NCBI GenBank assembly: GCA_038501625.1
Contig: JAZAYU010000081.1
Location: 2,728,001 to 2,792,000 of the forward strand
DNA length: 64,000 bases
Reading direction: 5' to 3'
DNA from: Corbicula japonica
Taxonomy: Eukaryota > Mollusca > Bivalvia > Venerida > Cyrenidae
Shown: piece by piece, positions 35,733 through 48,389 of the stretch
Layout: each line of letters opens with the position of its first letter
Numbering within the stretch: the first letter of the stretch is position 1
The notes under the pieces: model-generated
What the model was told of the DNA's origin: nothing
Seen by the model: only the letters and a program-made list of their open reading frames with translations
Database searches by the model: none
Program-made: the position numbers and the translations under genes

Positions 35733-36689
35733 AGACTTTGTCTGGTCTGCATGAGAAAATATTATAATATGTAACTGATCGCTTTTTGGTCAAAAATAAC
35801 CAAATGAATAAAAAAGTGAACAGTGTAGATTCTGATCAAATGGCACAAGTGTGCAAGCTGATCTGGATCTACACTGTTTGCCCATGTGTTAAAGGCCTAC
35901 CTATGGAGTAAAGGGTTAAAGTAGTTTCAGTAGCTCCTGGCCTTTCATATTATAAGAATTGTCAAGCCTTACATCTTGAATGAAGAAAATAAACAAGGAA
36001 CTTAATGGTATTCATTATCCTTCAGGACCCAGAAGGGAAATCACCATACCTGACATGCCATGTTTTGTTGGGGTTTTTTGGTGTTGATTTTATACATCCA
36101 CATATTAGCATAATGACTTAGAAGACAAGCTCTCAACAAAGTGAAGGTCGAAAGTTAGTAATAACTTACATTAAGAAATATAATGTCTTTTAACAAGTCT
36201 TATCAAACCCCAACTTAGACAAGAATGATAGCCCTCCCCCTCCCCCCCCCCTCAAAGCCATTGACCATCTGATTTGAAGCAATCCCTTTCCCAGAAAATT
36301 TTGATGCCTAACATTCATTTTGAGCTACCATTCAGTATAAAATTCTTCAGATTTTTCCTTTGACAGAAACAGGAATAATCCATTGACAGATTTAAAGCCA
36401 GAGAATTAGTAAACAAACAAGAAACAGTTGCTGAGTATTTTCCTGACAGATCTGACCTGATCATCGCTAATTGAAGAGATCAGAAATTGGCAATTAACAG
36501 TGCTAAACAAATACCTGCTTAATGTCGATAATGTAATAAAAATGATAAATATTGCAAGGGGATTGCACAAACATATAGACAGACATACAGACAGCTTGGC
36601 ACCCATGATAACTGTGTTTTTTTCTACTGAATTTTGAATATGTGGAATATATCAATAAAACATGTCAATAAGATACTGAGGCACTGAGT

Positions 36690-36870
36690 CAACTATCCCC
36701 TGGATCCATGGAAATGGCTTGACTATCCCACAAGCAGTGAAGATCCAGTGCCCGAGATCATAAAACTAAGATTTGAGATCAGTCTCAAATCTCAAGGATC
36801 TGATTAGCTGAAATGGCTGTTTGGTCATGATCTACACTATTTGCTTTTAGATTCATTAGGTTATGTTTGT
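36690..36870. mobile_element. Second-family fold-back nested in a GATC-rich fold-back
   Basis: The GATC-rich left arm (AAGCAGTGAAGATCCAG) is interrupted by GATCATAAAACTAAGATTTG...AAATGGCTG of the second family. The host then resumes with TGATCTACACTATTTGCTTT and ATTCATTAGGTTAT. This orders the two families in time. Confidence 0.65.
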
Positions 36871-37315
36871 ATAAGAAATAACAAGATCAGACTGCAGGAA
36901 ACTGCTTACAATTACATCAGTATACCTTGGGTTAATTGACCATCAGAAAGCAATGTCTACTAATTATGGCTCCTTTCTGCAGTAACTGCTGATAAAACCC
37001 ACAAAAAAACAAACAAACCCATCAGCTGTCAGTCAACAGTGAACTTGAGCTCAAATTAATGACTGGTCTTTCAAGTAGTGCAATATACACAAATTATTCT
37101 GGAAGATTTAAATGGATTTTTTATTCATTTCTCAAAGTTCTATATTTTGCTTTACATTTACCTGGACACCTATTTTCCCTTTTAATACAGCTGTTACTTT
37201 TCATAAAACCCTTTACAACAATTAGCTGTTAAGTCTAACAAAAATCTTTGTTGAACCTTTATAATTTTATAATGTGAATTATAAAAAGAAAAATTTTAGT
37301 TAATTTTTAAATTAC

Positions 37316-37530
37316 CTGCAAAATAAATCCAATGGCATAAGTGTATCAGAGAAAGACTCAGAAAATGGTCTCATATCCATGGGAAATAGGTCGAAAGGTT
37401 TCATGTCAAACAGCCTCGACGGGGTCATCATCTCCATTCGGCTGCAAAAACTCTCAAATCTCTTAAAACTTTCCGACATCCAGTTCTGGCTAGTGCAGCT
37501 GCTGAACATGAAGGATTCTCTGTATTCCAT
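37316..37530 (-). CDS. Unidentified exon-like open frame inside the large intron
   Basis: On the minus strand an ATG at 37530 opens MEYRESFMFSSCTSQNWMSE and stays open to LMPLDLFC, where a donor-like TTTTGCAG|GTAATT occurs (exon end 37316); without splicing a TAA follows one codon later. The same frame extends 18 codons upstream of the ATG to a TGA. The peptide is rich in Met, Phe, Ser and Pro, with a PSRLFDMKPFDLFP stretch, more protein-like than nearby chance frames. No acceptor, promoter or downstream partner exon was found, and I do not recognise a family. It could be a nested gene's first exon, a cassette exon, or chance. Confidence 0.25.
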
Positions 37531-37679
37531 TTCGATATTTATCTTTGTAATTTCCTCCTCAATTAATTTTTTTACGTGATTCAATCACTTCAATCTATAT
37601 GCTTTTGTTGTAATTCTAAGAAGTGTATGATAGACAATTTCAGCCAAGTCATATCCAAAACTCCATAATGAAGAGTTTT

Positions 37680-38275
37680 CCATGTACTTTATGAAACATT
37701 TGCACCTCCAAATGAAGAATACACTTGGAGCTCTTCACACAACATGACAACAAGCCTTATCTATGCTTCAATTTCAGTGGGCTCCTTGCACTGTCAGTGA
37801 TGATTTTCATGTTCTGCAACATTTTTTATTCCACCTCAAAAGTATCAGAAATGACACAGCGAATTACATTTAAATGCTTTTCTTTAAATTAGAAAGCTCT
37901 AAGTTAAAGTATTGATGCACTTTTGTAGCTCCAGCTCAAGAGTCTTCTTGTTTCAGAGTTGCAGTGCAATCAATGATTTCACTTCTCTGCAAGTGTAAGA
38001 GATTTCCAAAGTTCCTTGTTTAAAATGCACATTTGCACCTCCATGTCTTAATTTTTTCTCAGCTCTTCAGAATGGAAAGTTTTAATATAATGTTAAAAGT
38101 TTAAATTGAGAAAAATATTAATATTTTACATTTGAATTCTAGACTCCAAACAGGAGAGCTCCATGCTTTCAATGAACCTTTTGCACCTCCTACTGAAGAG
38201 TACTCACAAATCCTCAGAAAATCTACTGGTAGCAAACCTTATCTACTCTTCAATTACAGAGGAACACAACAGAAA
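37680..38275. repeat. Diverged repeat around TTTGCACCTCC
   Basis: TTTGCACCTCCAAATGAAGA at 37699, TTTGCACCTCCATGTCTTAA at about 38032 and TTTTGCACCTCCTACTGAAG at about 38178 each precede or follow AAAGCTCT/GAGCTCTTC and CAAGCCTTATCTATGCTTCA-like blocks. Old tandem or segmental repeats. Confidence 0.5.
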
Positions 38276-38945
38276 ACATTATGTATAATATTTATAACTT
38301 GAAAATTCCAACAAATCATCATCTCCCATGATTTTTCACTCTGTATTTATTTTTTTTTCTTGTATTTTTTGGCTCCTCATGAGAAATATGAAATGTGCTA
38401 CATTATGGTATAGCAAATTCATATCGCACAGTGACGCATGTGATTTCCTGAAGCTATGAAAATTTACAGATCATGTAAGATTTTATCGAATCATCAGCTT
38501 GATTTTTATGTTTCTTGACTTCAAAATTTACCACATTCTAGGTGCATGATCAAAGCTTACTCCAAACAACTACGATATATTTGCTAATGATTGCTTTTAC
38601 TTAAGAAGTATTTATGAAGTATTATGATTATGACTTTTCAGAAATTAATAATCATTAAGAAGTAGGAACTAATGAATTTGTTCTTATTCCTTCGTTAGAA
38701 GTAATGCAAGATGGCAACATATTGGCAATATTATTAACACCTTGTTTACCCGCAAGCCCCAGTCAGTAAAGGAGGTGGATGAAATAGGCTTAGTTTGTTT
38801 GTTGGTTTGCAGATTTTATTTCAGGTCATGAAAAACACTTTTCAAACATTTATCCCCCAGCATCAGTCTACTAGACTGTCTTTTCTTAGATCAATATGAG
38901 CCAGTCTATTCAATGTTTGTAGGTTTAATCTTTAAAGGCAAATTT

Positions 38946-39148
38946 ATTGACTGCCCATCACATGTTGATCCAGGACAGCTGGCACATCCAAGCCTTCCGA
39001 TCAGGATCTGCATTAATGGCTTTTTGTTAAGAAATAATCTAAAGCAAACAGTGCACTGCAGATCCTCATCAGACAGCACAGATGTGCCAGCTCTGGATCT
39101 ACATGTGTGCCCAAAGCATAAAAAGCGTATATATGGAGGAAAGGGTTA
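38946..39148. mobile_element. GATC-rich fold-back element, left terminus lost
   Basis: Left arm with GTTGATCCAGGACAGCTGGC, spacer TTTTTGTTAAGAAATAATC, right arm GCAGATCCTCATCAGACAGC, and an intact right end ATATATGGAGGAAAGGGTT. Confidence 0.75.
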
Positions 39149-41614
39149 AGGCACTTAAAAGGTTTGTCAGAGTTTTAAATTTTGGACCAAAACTCAAAAT
39201 TAAAATCTTTTTTGGTTTGAATGGGTAATTAATCAACAAACAAAATTTAATGGTATATTTTTTCCCACAGTTTTCATCCCCTATTTTTCTGCTTCTATCA
39301 TTTTCATCTTATCTTAAACAATCTTTTGGAGTTATCTCATTATATAGCTTGTATCAAGGGGAGGCAATGATAAAACATACAATGTGTCAATCACCAGAAA
39401 AAGGATATAGTTTACTTGTACATGCCACTGTGTAACAATTGGCTTAAAAAGAGACAATCAAGTCGCCTAACTGTTTGACTGATAACAAAACTCAACAGGT
39501 TTGTGATGTATTAGATACCTAACTGGGTGAATGATAACAGTTTAACACAAATCAACAGGTTGCTGAGTTTGAAGTGTCTAACAAGATCAAGATGGTCGAA
39601 GTATTTTGAGCTGAACAAGCAATTTTAGTGATGAAATGGCAGGGCCTGGCTGAACACTTGCTCAATTATGAACTAAACCACATATATGCCTGCATGAGAG
39701 TGGACATCTCTATTTTAATAAAGGTTTGGCAATTAAAGGGCCGTAACTTAGTAGTAAATGGTACTTTGTCTTGCATATTCTGACCATATTTAGTGAATAC
39801 TGGATGAATGCATTCTTAGTTACAAGTGCTTATTCAAATCTTGCCATTTAAAGGACCGTAGGTCCTGAGTGACCGCCGAGCAATCTGGCTGGTTATTGAA
39901 CTCAGATGATGTATTATACCCATTTACATTCCTGGCAAGTTTGATATAACTTGGTGTGGTACCCCACATGGAATACCCTTACAAATCATTCATCAAATAA
40001 TGTGTGCCTGTACTTTTCTGAATCTTTTATGTCTTGTTTTTTCAGTGTTGCTTTCCAGACAATCGCTGTTATGTCTGACACTTTAATACAAAAGATTTAC
40101 ATGGAATGCTAATCACTACATGAAATAAACAGCTTAGCAATACATTATTCTGTTCCTGAAAACATTGACATTAAATGCATCAGTAGACTAAGCAAACAAA
40201 AAATGCTGCACAATAGAAGATTGAATTTTCTGAATAAAAATATTGTGTTTTCTTGTTACCAGTGCCAAAATGTAAGCAATAGATGATCTATCATGAAGAT
40301 AAGTCATGTTCCATTGTTTTTACAAGGGAGATAATTAGTCTTATCAAGGGAGATAATTAGCCTTATCTGAGGTTTCTTTAGCAATGGGCAGGTTCATTAC
40401 TGAAAATGTGCACAATTATTTGCACTAATGAGTTCTCAAATTGTTATATAATAATATATGAACAGTAATTGAAGGATCTGGGCCCCACATGTTGTGTTCT
40501 GCTTGATGGCAATTTAATTGAAACTCATTATCACTAGCTCATTTCTAATTTGCCTGGAAGAATAACTGTAATTAATCTTTCTTGCAGTTTGTTGTAATGT
40601 ATTTGCTTCTTAAACTGTACTAATAACATCTACAAATCACTGCATCAGCAGTTTTACATCTGACATATTTGGTGTGATGTTAGACTTTGCTACTACCATA
40701 AGAATTGCTTAAGTTTGCACATTACCGACAGCCCAATTAATGAGCCTAATTAAGTTTCAAGGTTCATATCAACATGAAGGCTACTAAAAATTAGTTTATT
40801 TTCATAAGAGGTTGCATCAATTCACATGTAATTAGTCTTGGCACAGGTTTCATTATTAGTAGGGGTTAAGATCTGGCCAGTAGTTAAACAAAACTCTACA
40901 ACATATAAATACTTCAAGTACTCCAATTAGGCTGTTATTGATTTAAAAACCAGGGCATAACCCTGTATCAACAAGCCTTACAGGAAAGATGCTCTTTCCA
41001 TCATGACATGTCACAAAAGGTAGGGCACCTGCATTCCATTCCAATCTGCTTATAATTGTATCTTTCTCCAGCAAGTTTCAAGAAAAAAAAAACACCAGAA
41101 AAACCCATCACAAGCCTGATTGAGGGCAATTAGTAAGCAAACAGACCATCTGGCTAGAACATATTTTTGCTAATTATCTTTTATTTTCCTTCATAGAGTA
41201 AGCTCTCATCTCAGAGTTTCTATCCGACTTTTTCCTCCACTGCTGCTGAGTGCCAGAACAGATTTTGACTCATTCACTCACCGCAGGTTCTGCAAAATCT
41301 GAACTCTGCAAAATCTATTATCTTACTCAATGAGAAAAAAAAGACTCAGATAACGGTACTTAAATTCAGCTTAAACTTAACAAGAAACACTCAATCATAC
41401 TTATCTATTGCTCATTATTAACAATATGCAACTCCCACAATATTTTTTCTAACAATTCTGAGAGTACTGTATTGCTCCTACTTACTGCCCCTGTGGAATG
41501 AAATATTAAACCCAAGAGGTGCTTATCTGCTTATCCCTTTCCTCTATAATTTTATATCCCATCTGAGACCTTGTGCAGTCTAGTCTGGAGCTATGCTAGT
41601 TTGCAATTAGATTC

Positions 41615-41905
41615 AACTCCACTTGTGACCTTTACCTTGAGCCAGCAAGGTTGAAACATAGGCCCTGCACGTCATCCAGATGAGGTGAACATTTGATAGT
41701 CTCATGAAATTCCTTCCAGGGTTTAGTAGTTATGGAGCTGAGAGATGAAATGAAGGGCTCAAACCTTTGAACATCATTAGTGACCTTGACCTTAAGCTGA
41801 TAAGGCTGAAACATAGGTTGTGCATGTTGTCTGAACGGGGTGAACATTTGACCAAACATTTGTGAAATTCTTTCTGGTGATTCAAATGTTTTGAATCCCG
41901 ATGGA
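41615..41905. repeat. Two units of about 155 bp with GTGACCTTNACCTTNAG
   Basis: TGTGACCTTTACCTTGAGCC at about 41623 and AGTGACCTTGACCTTAAGCT at about 41780. Each is followed by AAGG(T/C)TGAAACATAGG and GGTGAACATTTGA. Core-repeat type seen in the hairpin-ended elements, here without visible ends. Confidence 0.7.
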
Positions 41906-43229
41906 TGCACTAAGGCACTGAGCAGCCAGTGTGGATCTAGATCAGCCTGCACGTTCAGGCAGTCTGATCAATTTATTTAATTAACCAATGATTTAAACCA
42001 CATAAAATAAAATAATACCACAGTAATTCATGACTGGTGTGTATATTTTGAAATTGTAAAAGGTTGAGAAATGCTAAGTACCAATGGCCATCAGATATTT
42101 AGAATAAATGATTTCCTGTATACTTCTTTCTGAGTTACTTCCTTTGTTTAATAGGGAAAAACATAACATAATGGACCTAACACAAGAATTGTTGATATAA
42201 TATTATACACCTGTTAGATTAGTTAGTTGGTATCTCTGAAATCTTGAATAATGTTGTATGTTGCAGAATTCAGGAAGAAGATTCTGATCTTTGCTGGGTT
42301 TATGACTATCGGTATACCCTATCTGTGTGGTTATGGGTGTACAAGTTAACACCAGAACATCATACCTGCAGTTGCCAGCTCGGAGGATTCAAGTGCATGT
42401 TGTGGTTTTGTAATGACTTGTATCTTACAAATTTAAACATTTATAAGAAACTATTACCATAAATGTGCAGCATCATGAATCCATTGCTCAGATAATATCA
42501 AAGCAGGGGCGGTTCCTGAGAGGGCTCAGTGGGTTTGCTTAATCCCCCTTTCTAAGCAGCAGTATTTAATATTAAGTTCACGGGGATTTTGGCCAAAAGT
42601 AGAAATTAACATGTTTCTATGTTAAGACAGCCCTAAGTAAACAGCCATTTTGGAAATCTTGCATCCAACACTGCATAGGCTGTACCCAAACCAGGGGAAG
42701 GCACCGTGAACCTGTAGAATGGACATTTAAAAGTTTTATCATGTACTGGCAGAGTACATAATGTTGGCCGGTACGTAAATATTCGGCCACCCGATTAAAA
42801 GCCTTTTCGTGACATTGATCAGTAATCTATCATCACGGTCAGTAAAAACGCTTACGTTAGTGTCTGAGTCCAAAAGATTACATCAATTCAGCAAGTATTT
42901 ATCAAATTTATTGACTTGTTATTCTCCACTATATTGATTGTAAATAAAACAGCATGCGGGGGGAAATGACGTCATACGGCGCACGCGCCAAACTTGAGGT
43001 TCGCCAAGGGTCCAGTTAATTTTTTTTATCAAGTGTCTTTCAGCAAACGTCAAAATGAAATCGCAAATTTAAATCTGTTAAATATTTTAAGAGGTCGGGT
43101 ATATATAAATCAATTAATCAGACATAATATTTTATAATGATATTGAATTAATAGAATCAATTAACATTCTGACTATTTAAGAACAACCAAACGAGTGACC
43201 ACATCACCGGCTAGAATTTAAAATAAGTA

Positions 43230-44460
43230 TTCTTCTATCGCAGTTATTTCTTCTTTTCGGGCCGTCAAATTAGCAACCACGTTTAATAAATTAACATTGC
43301 ACGGCATACATCTTAATAAAAGAAGATGAATTAATGTTTTCTAATGTATTTTTCCAGAACTTTCAATAAACAATATTTTGATTTCAAATCGGTTAATAAA
43401 AGGAAAATATATGCTGTCTTTTCGCATTTGTTTCTTCTTTACGGGCGCTGAAAATAACGATCGTGTTTAATGGCTTTCTAATTTCTAGACAGAGATCTTA
43501 ATTAAATACAAAAAGAGAAGTCCTCCAGCGTAAATTTTTAAGATCTTTTATTTAAAAAATATATTTTTTAAAAAGTGTGAGGTTGGTGCATCCTAGAACC
43601 TTGTTTAAACCCCCATTGCCAATTTGTTTGCCAGTGACCGTTCCAAGGCGGTAACACCTCGTCTGCTGGTTGTTGCCATTCCTGATATGCATATTTTTCT
43701 TTTTTTTTCAATAAATAAAAAAGATATGCCGTCTTTCCGCAATTATTTATTCTTTTCGGGAACTCAGATTACCGAGCGCGTCCTCCTTTCTTAACAGAAA
43801 TCTTAACTAATTATTCCTGATCTTTAATTGAAAAAAAAATCAAATCGGTCAACAAATAAAAAAGATATGTCTTATTTTCGCATGTATTTCTTCTTTTCGG
43901 GCGGTCAAATTAACGACCGCGTATAATGAATTACCATCGCCCGCCATAAACCTTATTGAATAATAATGAATTATTACATACGTATGTATTTTTTCCTGAT
44001 CTTTTATTTAAAAAAGAAATTTTCAAAATCTGTCAACAAATTAAATATATATGCCTTCTTTTCGCATGTATTTCTTATTTTCGGGCGGTCAAATTAGCGA
44101 CCGCGTTTAATGAATTATCATCGCCCGGCAAAAAATCTCAATGAAATATGTCGAATTCATTAAATCCTGTGTACTTTTTCTTTATCTTTCATTTGAAAAA
44201 GAAATTTTTAATATCGGTCAACAAAAACAAAAGCTATTCCTTTTTTTCGCATGTATTTCTTCTTTTCAGGCGGTCAAATTAGCGACCGCGTTTCATGAAC
44301 TACCATTGCTCGGCATATATCTTATTGAAATATCATGAATTTATGTTTACTCATGTATTTCTTCCTGATCTTTCATTTAAAAAAGAAATTTTTAAAATCA
44401 GCCAATAAATAAGAAAGATATTTCTTCTTTTCGCAGTTATTTCTTCTTCTCGCGAAAAGA
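43230..44460. repeat. Diverged tandem array, unit about 185 bp, about seven units
   Basis: Each unit carries TTCTTCTTTTCGGGCGGTCA then AATTAGCGACCGCGTTTAAT, TCATCGCCCGGCA, TTTTCCTGATCTTTTATTTA and AAATCGGTCAACAAATAAA. The CGGGCGGTC/GACCGC pair gives local hairpins. Several short frames here are by-products. Confidence 0.85.
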
Positions 44461-44757
44461 TCTTCTGTTCGAACTCTAGTAGTAGCGTAAGTTTTAGAAA
44501 AATAATGCAATCACATATATATATATATAGCATTTTCAAGATATTAGACTAGCGTATTTCTAAACTGATCTACGAGTTCTTTCTTTACAGATTAGAAACC
44601 GCACGAAATAGTACCACCGGAACGGTCTGTACCGAACAGCTGATATGGGGTACCCCGTGAAGGGCCTCGTTTTATAAATAAAATAAGCTCTATTTTTAGA
44701 ACGAATTCCCGGAAAACCTAAAGGTCATTTTGTAGTTCTTTTTTACACATTTCAATA

Positions 44758-44781
44758 AGGGTCTCTTAATAAAGAGACCCT
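44758..44781. other. Perfect 10-bp stem hairpin
   Basis: AGGGTCTCTT-AATA-AAGAGACCCT, within the 2.5-kb TIR element. The flanks TTTCAATA and TTTCAATG are direct repeats. Role unknown. Confidence 0.8.
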
Positions 44782-45649
44782 GTTTCAATGTATTGAATTT
44801 CGGCGATCTTTTATTCGTTTTCATGGAGAGTGAACGAAATGCTGGGAGCACAACAGAAGGCTATCGATTTCGGACGATATGTGGAGTGAAAATGGTGTGT
44901 AGAAACAAAATCCTTTACAATTGGGCTTTTTGTTAATTTATTTTTCATGTGAGATGATTTTTTCGCATTTTCATATGCGTATTTTTGTATTACTCTATTC
45001 TAAAGAGTGGCCGAATATTTACGTACTCCGCCGCCGGAAAATACTGGCTGATCCTAGGTGTATTTAACATTGATATAGTGTCCAAAGATACAAAACAACT
45101 AATAAAGTTCATACAGCTTCTTATGTCAAAGATACCCAGGATCAAACATTCCAAATTGCATAGAGATTCGTAAAAAAAATTTAAGAGTAATTAAACAAAA
45201 ACCGCAAAAAGTGGCCAACATTACGTACTCTGCCAGTATGCTTTTTTGCTAGTTCTGGATTTAAAGCCTTCTCAAACTGTAATGTATGAATATAACTGTT
45301 GGGACACCTTTTTTCTGTGTGAACAAGTAGAACCCTAATAAAGTGAGGGCTCTTTCAAGGGAAGCAACTGCCTGATTTTCTTGGCAAGGGAAGTAACTGA
45401 TCACAGAATGCATCCAAAATTGAGACTTAAAGTTTTAGTAAAATAAGTAACTTTGTGATGTGCTAGAGAACTAGGTGAGTAACATTATTTTTTTCACCAA
45501 CTCGGTTGTCTTACCATGGATCTAGCAATAGGATGCAAGAGGTATGTTATAAAATGATTGGTCTTTACAAATGTTGTACCAGAAGCCATCGCATATTATT
45601 TGGCTGGAGTTTTATGCTGTACAGTGTCTGTATTTAGTTTTATTTATCG

Positions 45650-45903
45650 TCGCTTCCGGAAGCCCATATGAGTGACGCCTCCGGAAGAGTGTTAGTCATT
45701 TTAGGTTTTTGAAAGATAGTGCAAAATACAGAGGACTCTCCAATGCCAGAATCGTCCCTGTGTATAGCACGACTACACTGGGCCTCGATTTAAGATCTAT
45801 TCCGAAAGACTGTTGGTAATTTTAGTTGGAGTAACGGGGGATCAAACCAGCGATCTCTGGACTCAGAGGCAGATGCGCTAACCACTGAGCTAATGATCCG
45901 CTC
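45650..45903 (-). mobile_element. tRNA-derived SINE
   Basis: Minus strand from 45903: GGATCATTAGCTCAGTGGTT then AGCGCATCTGCC (A-box region TAGCTCAGTGGTTAGCGC) and GGTTTGATCCC (B box) at correct tRNA spacing, followed by a non-tRNA body of about 180 bp with TTCCGGAGGCG and CTTCCGGAAGCG. The acceptor stem does not pair over a tRNA-like length and the body is attached, so it is a SINE rather than a tRNA gene. Confidence 0.8.
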
Positions 45904-46233
45904 TAAATGCTGTACAAACACCCCTGCAGTCCTTTATTTACTCAGTCTGCATGTAAACCATGTCTGCCACTTCCAATCTGCCAATTATTGCTAATTTAAC
46001 TGCTACTGAACTCAAATTCATTTCATAAACCACCAGTTGCTGGATTCAGTTACTTGTTCAATTTCCTTACAATCTCTTAAATAAATACAGAGTTAATCAA
46101 CATGCTGACTACTGTCAGTCTGTTCACCTATGGTAGATGGTAACAATTTTTACTTTGTTTGATTAAAACCAGATTGCTGGCCAGTTCAGTTATTATGCCT
46201 AACATTCTTTAGAAATAAGAATGTCATTACTTT

Positions 46234-46434
46234 AACCCTTTACCCCATAATTATAGATTTCATTGCTTATGAGAATCAGTTTAGGTCCGGATCAGCCGGC
46301 AAATCTGTGCTGTCGGATCAGGCTCTACAATATTTTTTGCTTCTTGGTCAGTAATAACCTAATGAATCAAAAAGCAAACAGTATGAATCAGCTGTCCATG
46401 GATAACAGCCATTACTCCATGGAATGAAGGGTAA
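46234..46434. mobile_element. GATC-rich fold-back element, right arm mostly deleted
   Basis: Start AACCCTTTACCCCATAATTA, left arm GGTCCGGATCAGCCGGCAAA, spacer CTTGGTCAGTAATAACCTAA, end CTCCATGGAATGAAGGGT. Confidence 0.75.
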
Positions 46435-47277
46435 AGTTCCTTGGGTGGGGTAATGCAAAAACAAAAAAGTACTTTTTCTTGGAAAGTTGAATTCTTTTAA
46501 AAATAAAACTTAGACCATATAGACACTATTCTAAATAATATGTTGCATATATTATGAATAGCACAAAACTCAAAAGATAAACACATGTAATTTTGTTGGC
46601 AAACATTTTTTTTTCAAGGAGACCTGCTATATAAAGGCTCTGCTGAATTTCATGCTTGGTGACAGATTTTCCATATTAACCTTTAACTCAGGGAAGACCT
46701 ATGGTATGAAAGTATGTAGCATATTGTTCCCAACAAAAGGAACAGTTAGGACTTATAGGAGGTAATTCTTACCAGTTTGGATAAAACAATCAGTATACCT
46801 GTAATGTTACAATACATGATAAAGAACACATTGAAAGAATGTGTGATAATGGAAAGGAAAACTACTCTGCCTTCTCACAAACTAATTGTTTCACTAAAAG
46901 CTTCTGATTATTTCAACACTTGAAAACACAAATGCCACCATTATAACCCTCATAGCTTTTTTCCCCTGTGTGTGTCATTTCAACTAAAAATTACACCAAT
47001 GATGTATGATCTTAATTTCAAAATTATACGAAATATGTATGATCTTGGTTTTCAGAAACATGAATTAACAGACAGAGAGCCTCATGGAGAGCCTGTAGAC
47101 ATTAAATAGAATTACCAATGCAAAAATGTTCATCAAATTTAGTTGTATTATTTCTATACAAGTATTCAGATATAAATGTTTAAATGTATAAATGTGACCT
47201 AGGTTTTAACCCCAGATTTACCAGTTTGAATGGCTACCAAAGGGACAACCTTCCAGACCAAAAATTATGATAACTGG

Positions 47278-47322
47278 GCTGAAGGTTATACAACTGAGTT
47301 TAGAAACCAGTCTCAAATCGTT
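47278..47322. mobile_element. Second fold-back family, left arm fragment
   Basis: GCTGAAGGTTATACAACTGA followed by GTTTAGAAACCAGTCTCAAA matches the left arm only. Confidence 0.6.
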
Positions 47323-47481
47323 CTAGTTTATGACCCCAGATTCTTTAGTTTGGAACTAGATGTAGATATCACCAAGCTTGAGGATAAATGGATAAAAGGT
47401 GTTGCATACAATATGATTTCATGATTTGTGAATGACAGACAACCAGTTAGACAGACACAAAAATAGCTGCATAGTATAAAG

Positions 47482-47590
47482 TATGGAGTGGAGTCTTGGA
47501 GTGGAGTCTTGGAGTGGAGTCTGGAGTCTGATCTTGGAGCTGAATTTTGGAGCTGAATTTTTGGAGCGAAATTTTGGAGTGACCTTGAAA
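47482..47590. repeat. Degenerate short tandem repeat (GGAGTGGAGTCTT / GGAGCTGAATTTT)
   Basis: Three copies of a 15-bp unit pass into longer units of GAGCTGAATTTTGGAG. The purine-rich strand is plus. Confidence 0.8.
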
Positions 47591-48389
47591 TGGATTTTTA
47601 ATAGAGTAACTGAATCTAGACTGCAAGCCCTTGAAAATTACTGGCCCTGTAATGATCTTCAAAGCAGAAGTGCAAAGCTGCCATGCAGCAAGCTAGCTTC
47701 ACATAACATTAAGCATTAACATTCAGATTACTGTCAACAGACTGAGAAGACAGGAATGAGACAAGTCAAGAAAAAGGCTTTTTAATGAGCCCACTTCAAA
47801 TGTTTCTAGTACAGGTTTTGTTATAAAGTTCTAAGTTTAGCTATAAAACATAACATATCTCTCCTAAAATGCCAGTCACTCTGCAAAAGTTATTTTTCAT
47901 TATGCATGGGGCACATCTCCAATAATTCCATACCTCAGAAACCACCAACATTTATACTCATTCCATAGCCATTAAGCAGGTCTTGAAGAGGTCAAAGAAA
48001 AGCATTAATTATCTTCACACAAGTTTTATGGTCTCCAAACACAAGTAAATCATGAGGTATTTGACTAGCTTCCCACTTTTGGCCTTTGATAAGTGATTAA
48101 TAATTATCTAAACCTGATAACTGTTATTTATTACTATCTACAGAAAATATTTATGTACATTTATTCCTTTTGATGGCTTTCATTTGGTTCACTTATGGTT
48201 AATAAAATTTATAAGGGAGACAACTCTAAAAACCACCATACTGAAATCGGTCAGATTACATTCCCTTGGAACTAGTTCAGTTTTACATACAAAGGGACAG
48301 AACTACTTTTAATACTAATAAATACTATGCAGGAGTGCATGCTCCTTTTTAGTTACTGTACAAGAGACAAAACTGTTATATTACTAATA

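Larger units (their letters stand above)
42744..45238. mobile_element. 2.5-kb TIR element containing a satellite-like array
   Basis: Left end TACTGGCAGAGTACATAATG...GGCC and right end GGCCAACATTACGTACTCTG...CCAGTA form a 26-bp terminal inverted repeat with one mismatch. A second inverted pair lies inside: GTACGTAAATATTCGGCCAC at 42771 and GTGGCCGAATATTTACGTAC at 44997. The interior 43.1-44.46 kb is a diverged tandem array (next entry). No transposase frame. If the TA at each end is counted as target, a TA duplication is possible. Confidence 0.7.

Noticed and set aside
44985..45173. Plus-strand frame near the right end of the 2.5-kb TIR element as a transposase remnant
   Set aside because: 62 codons, no DDE or helix-turn-helix features, AT-rich chance frame.
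45835..45903. A functional tRNA gene
   Set aside because: The A and B boxes are good, but the acceptor stem does not close and the sequence continues into a SINE body.
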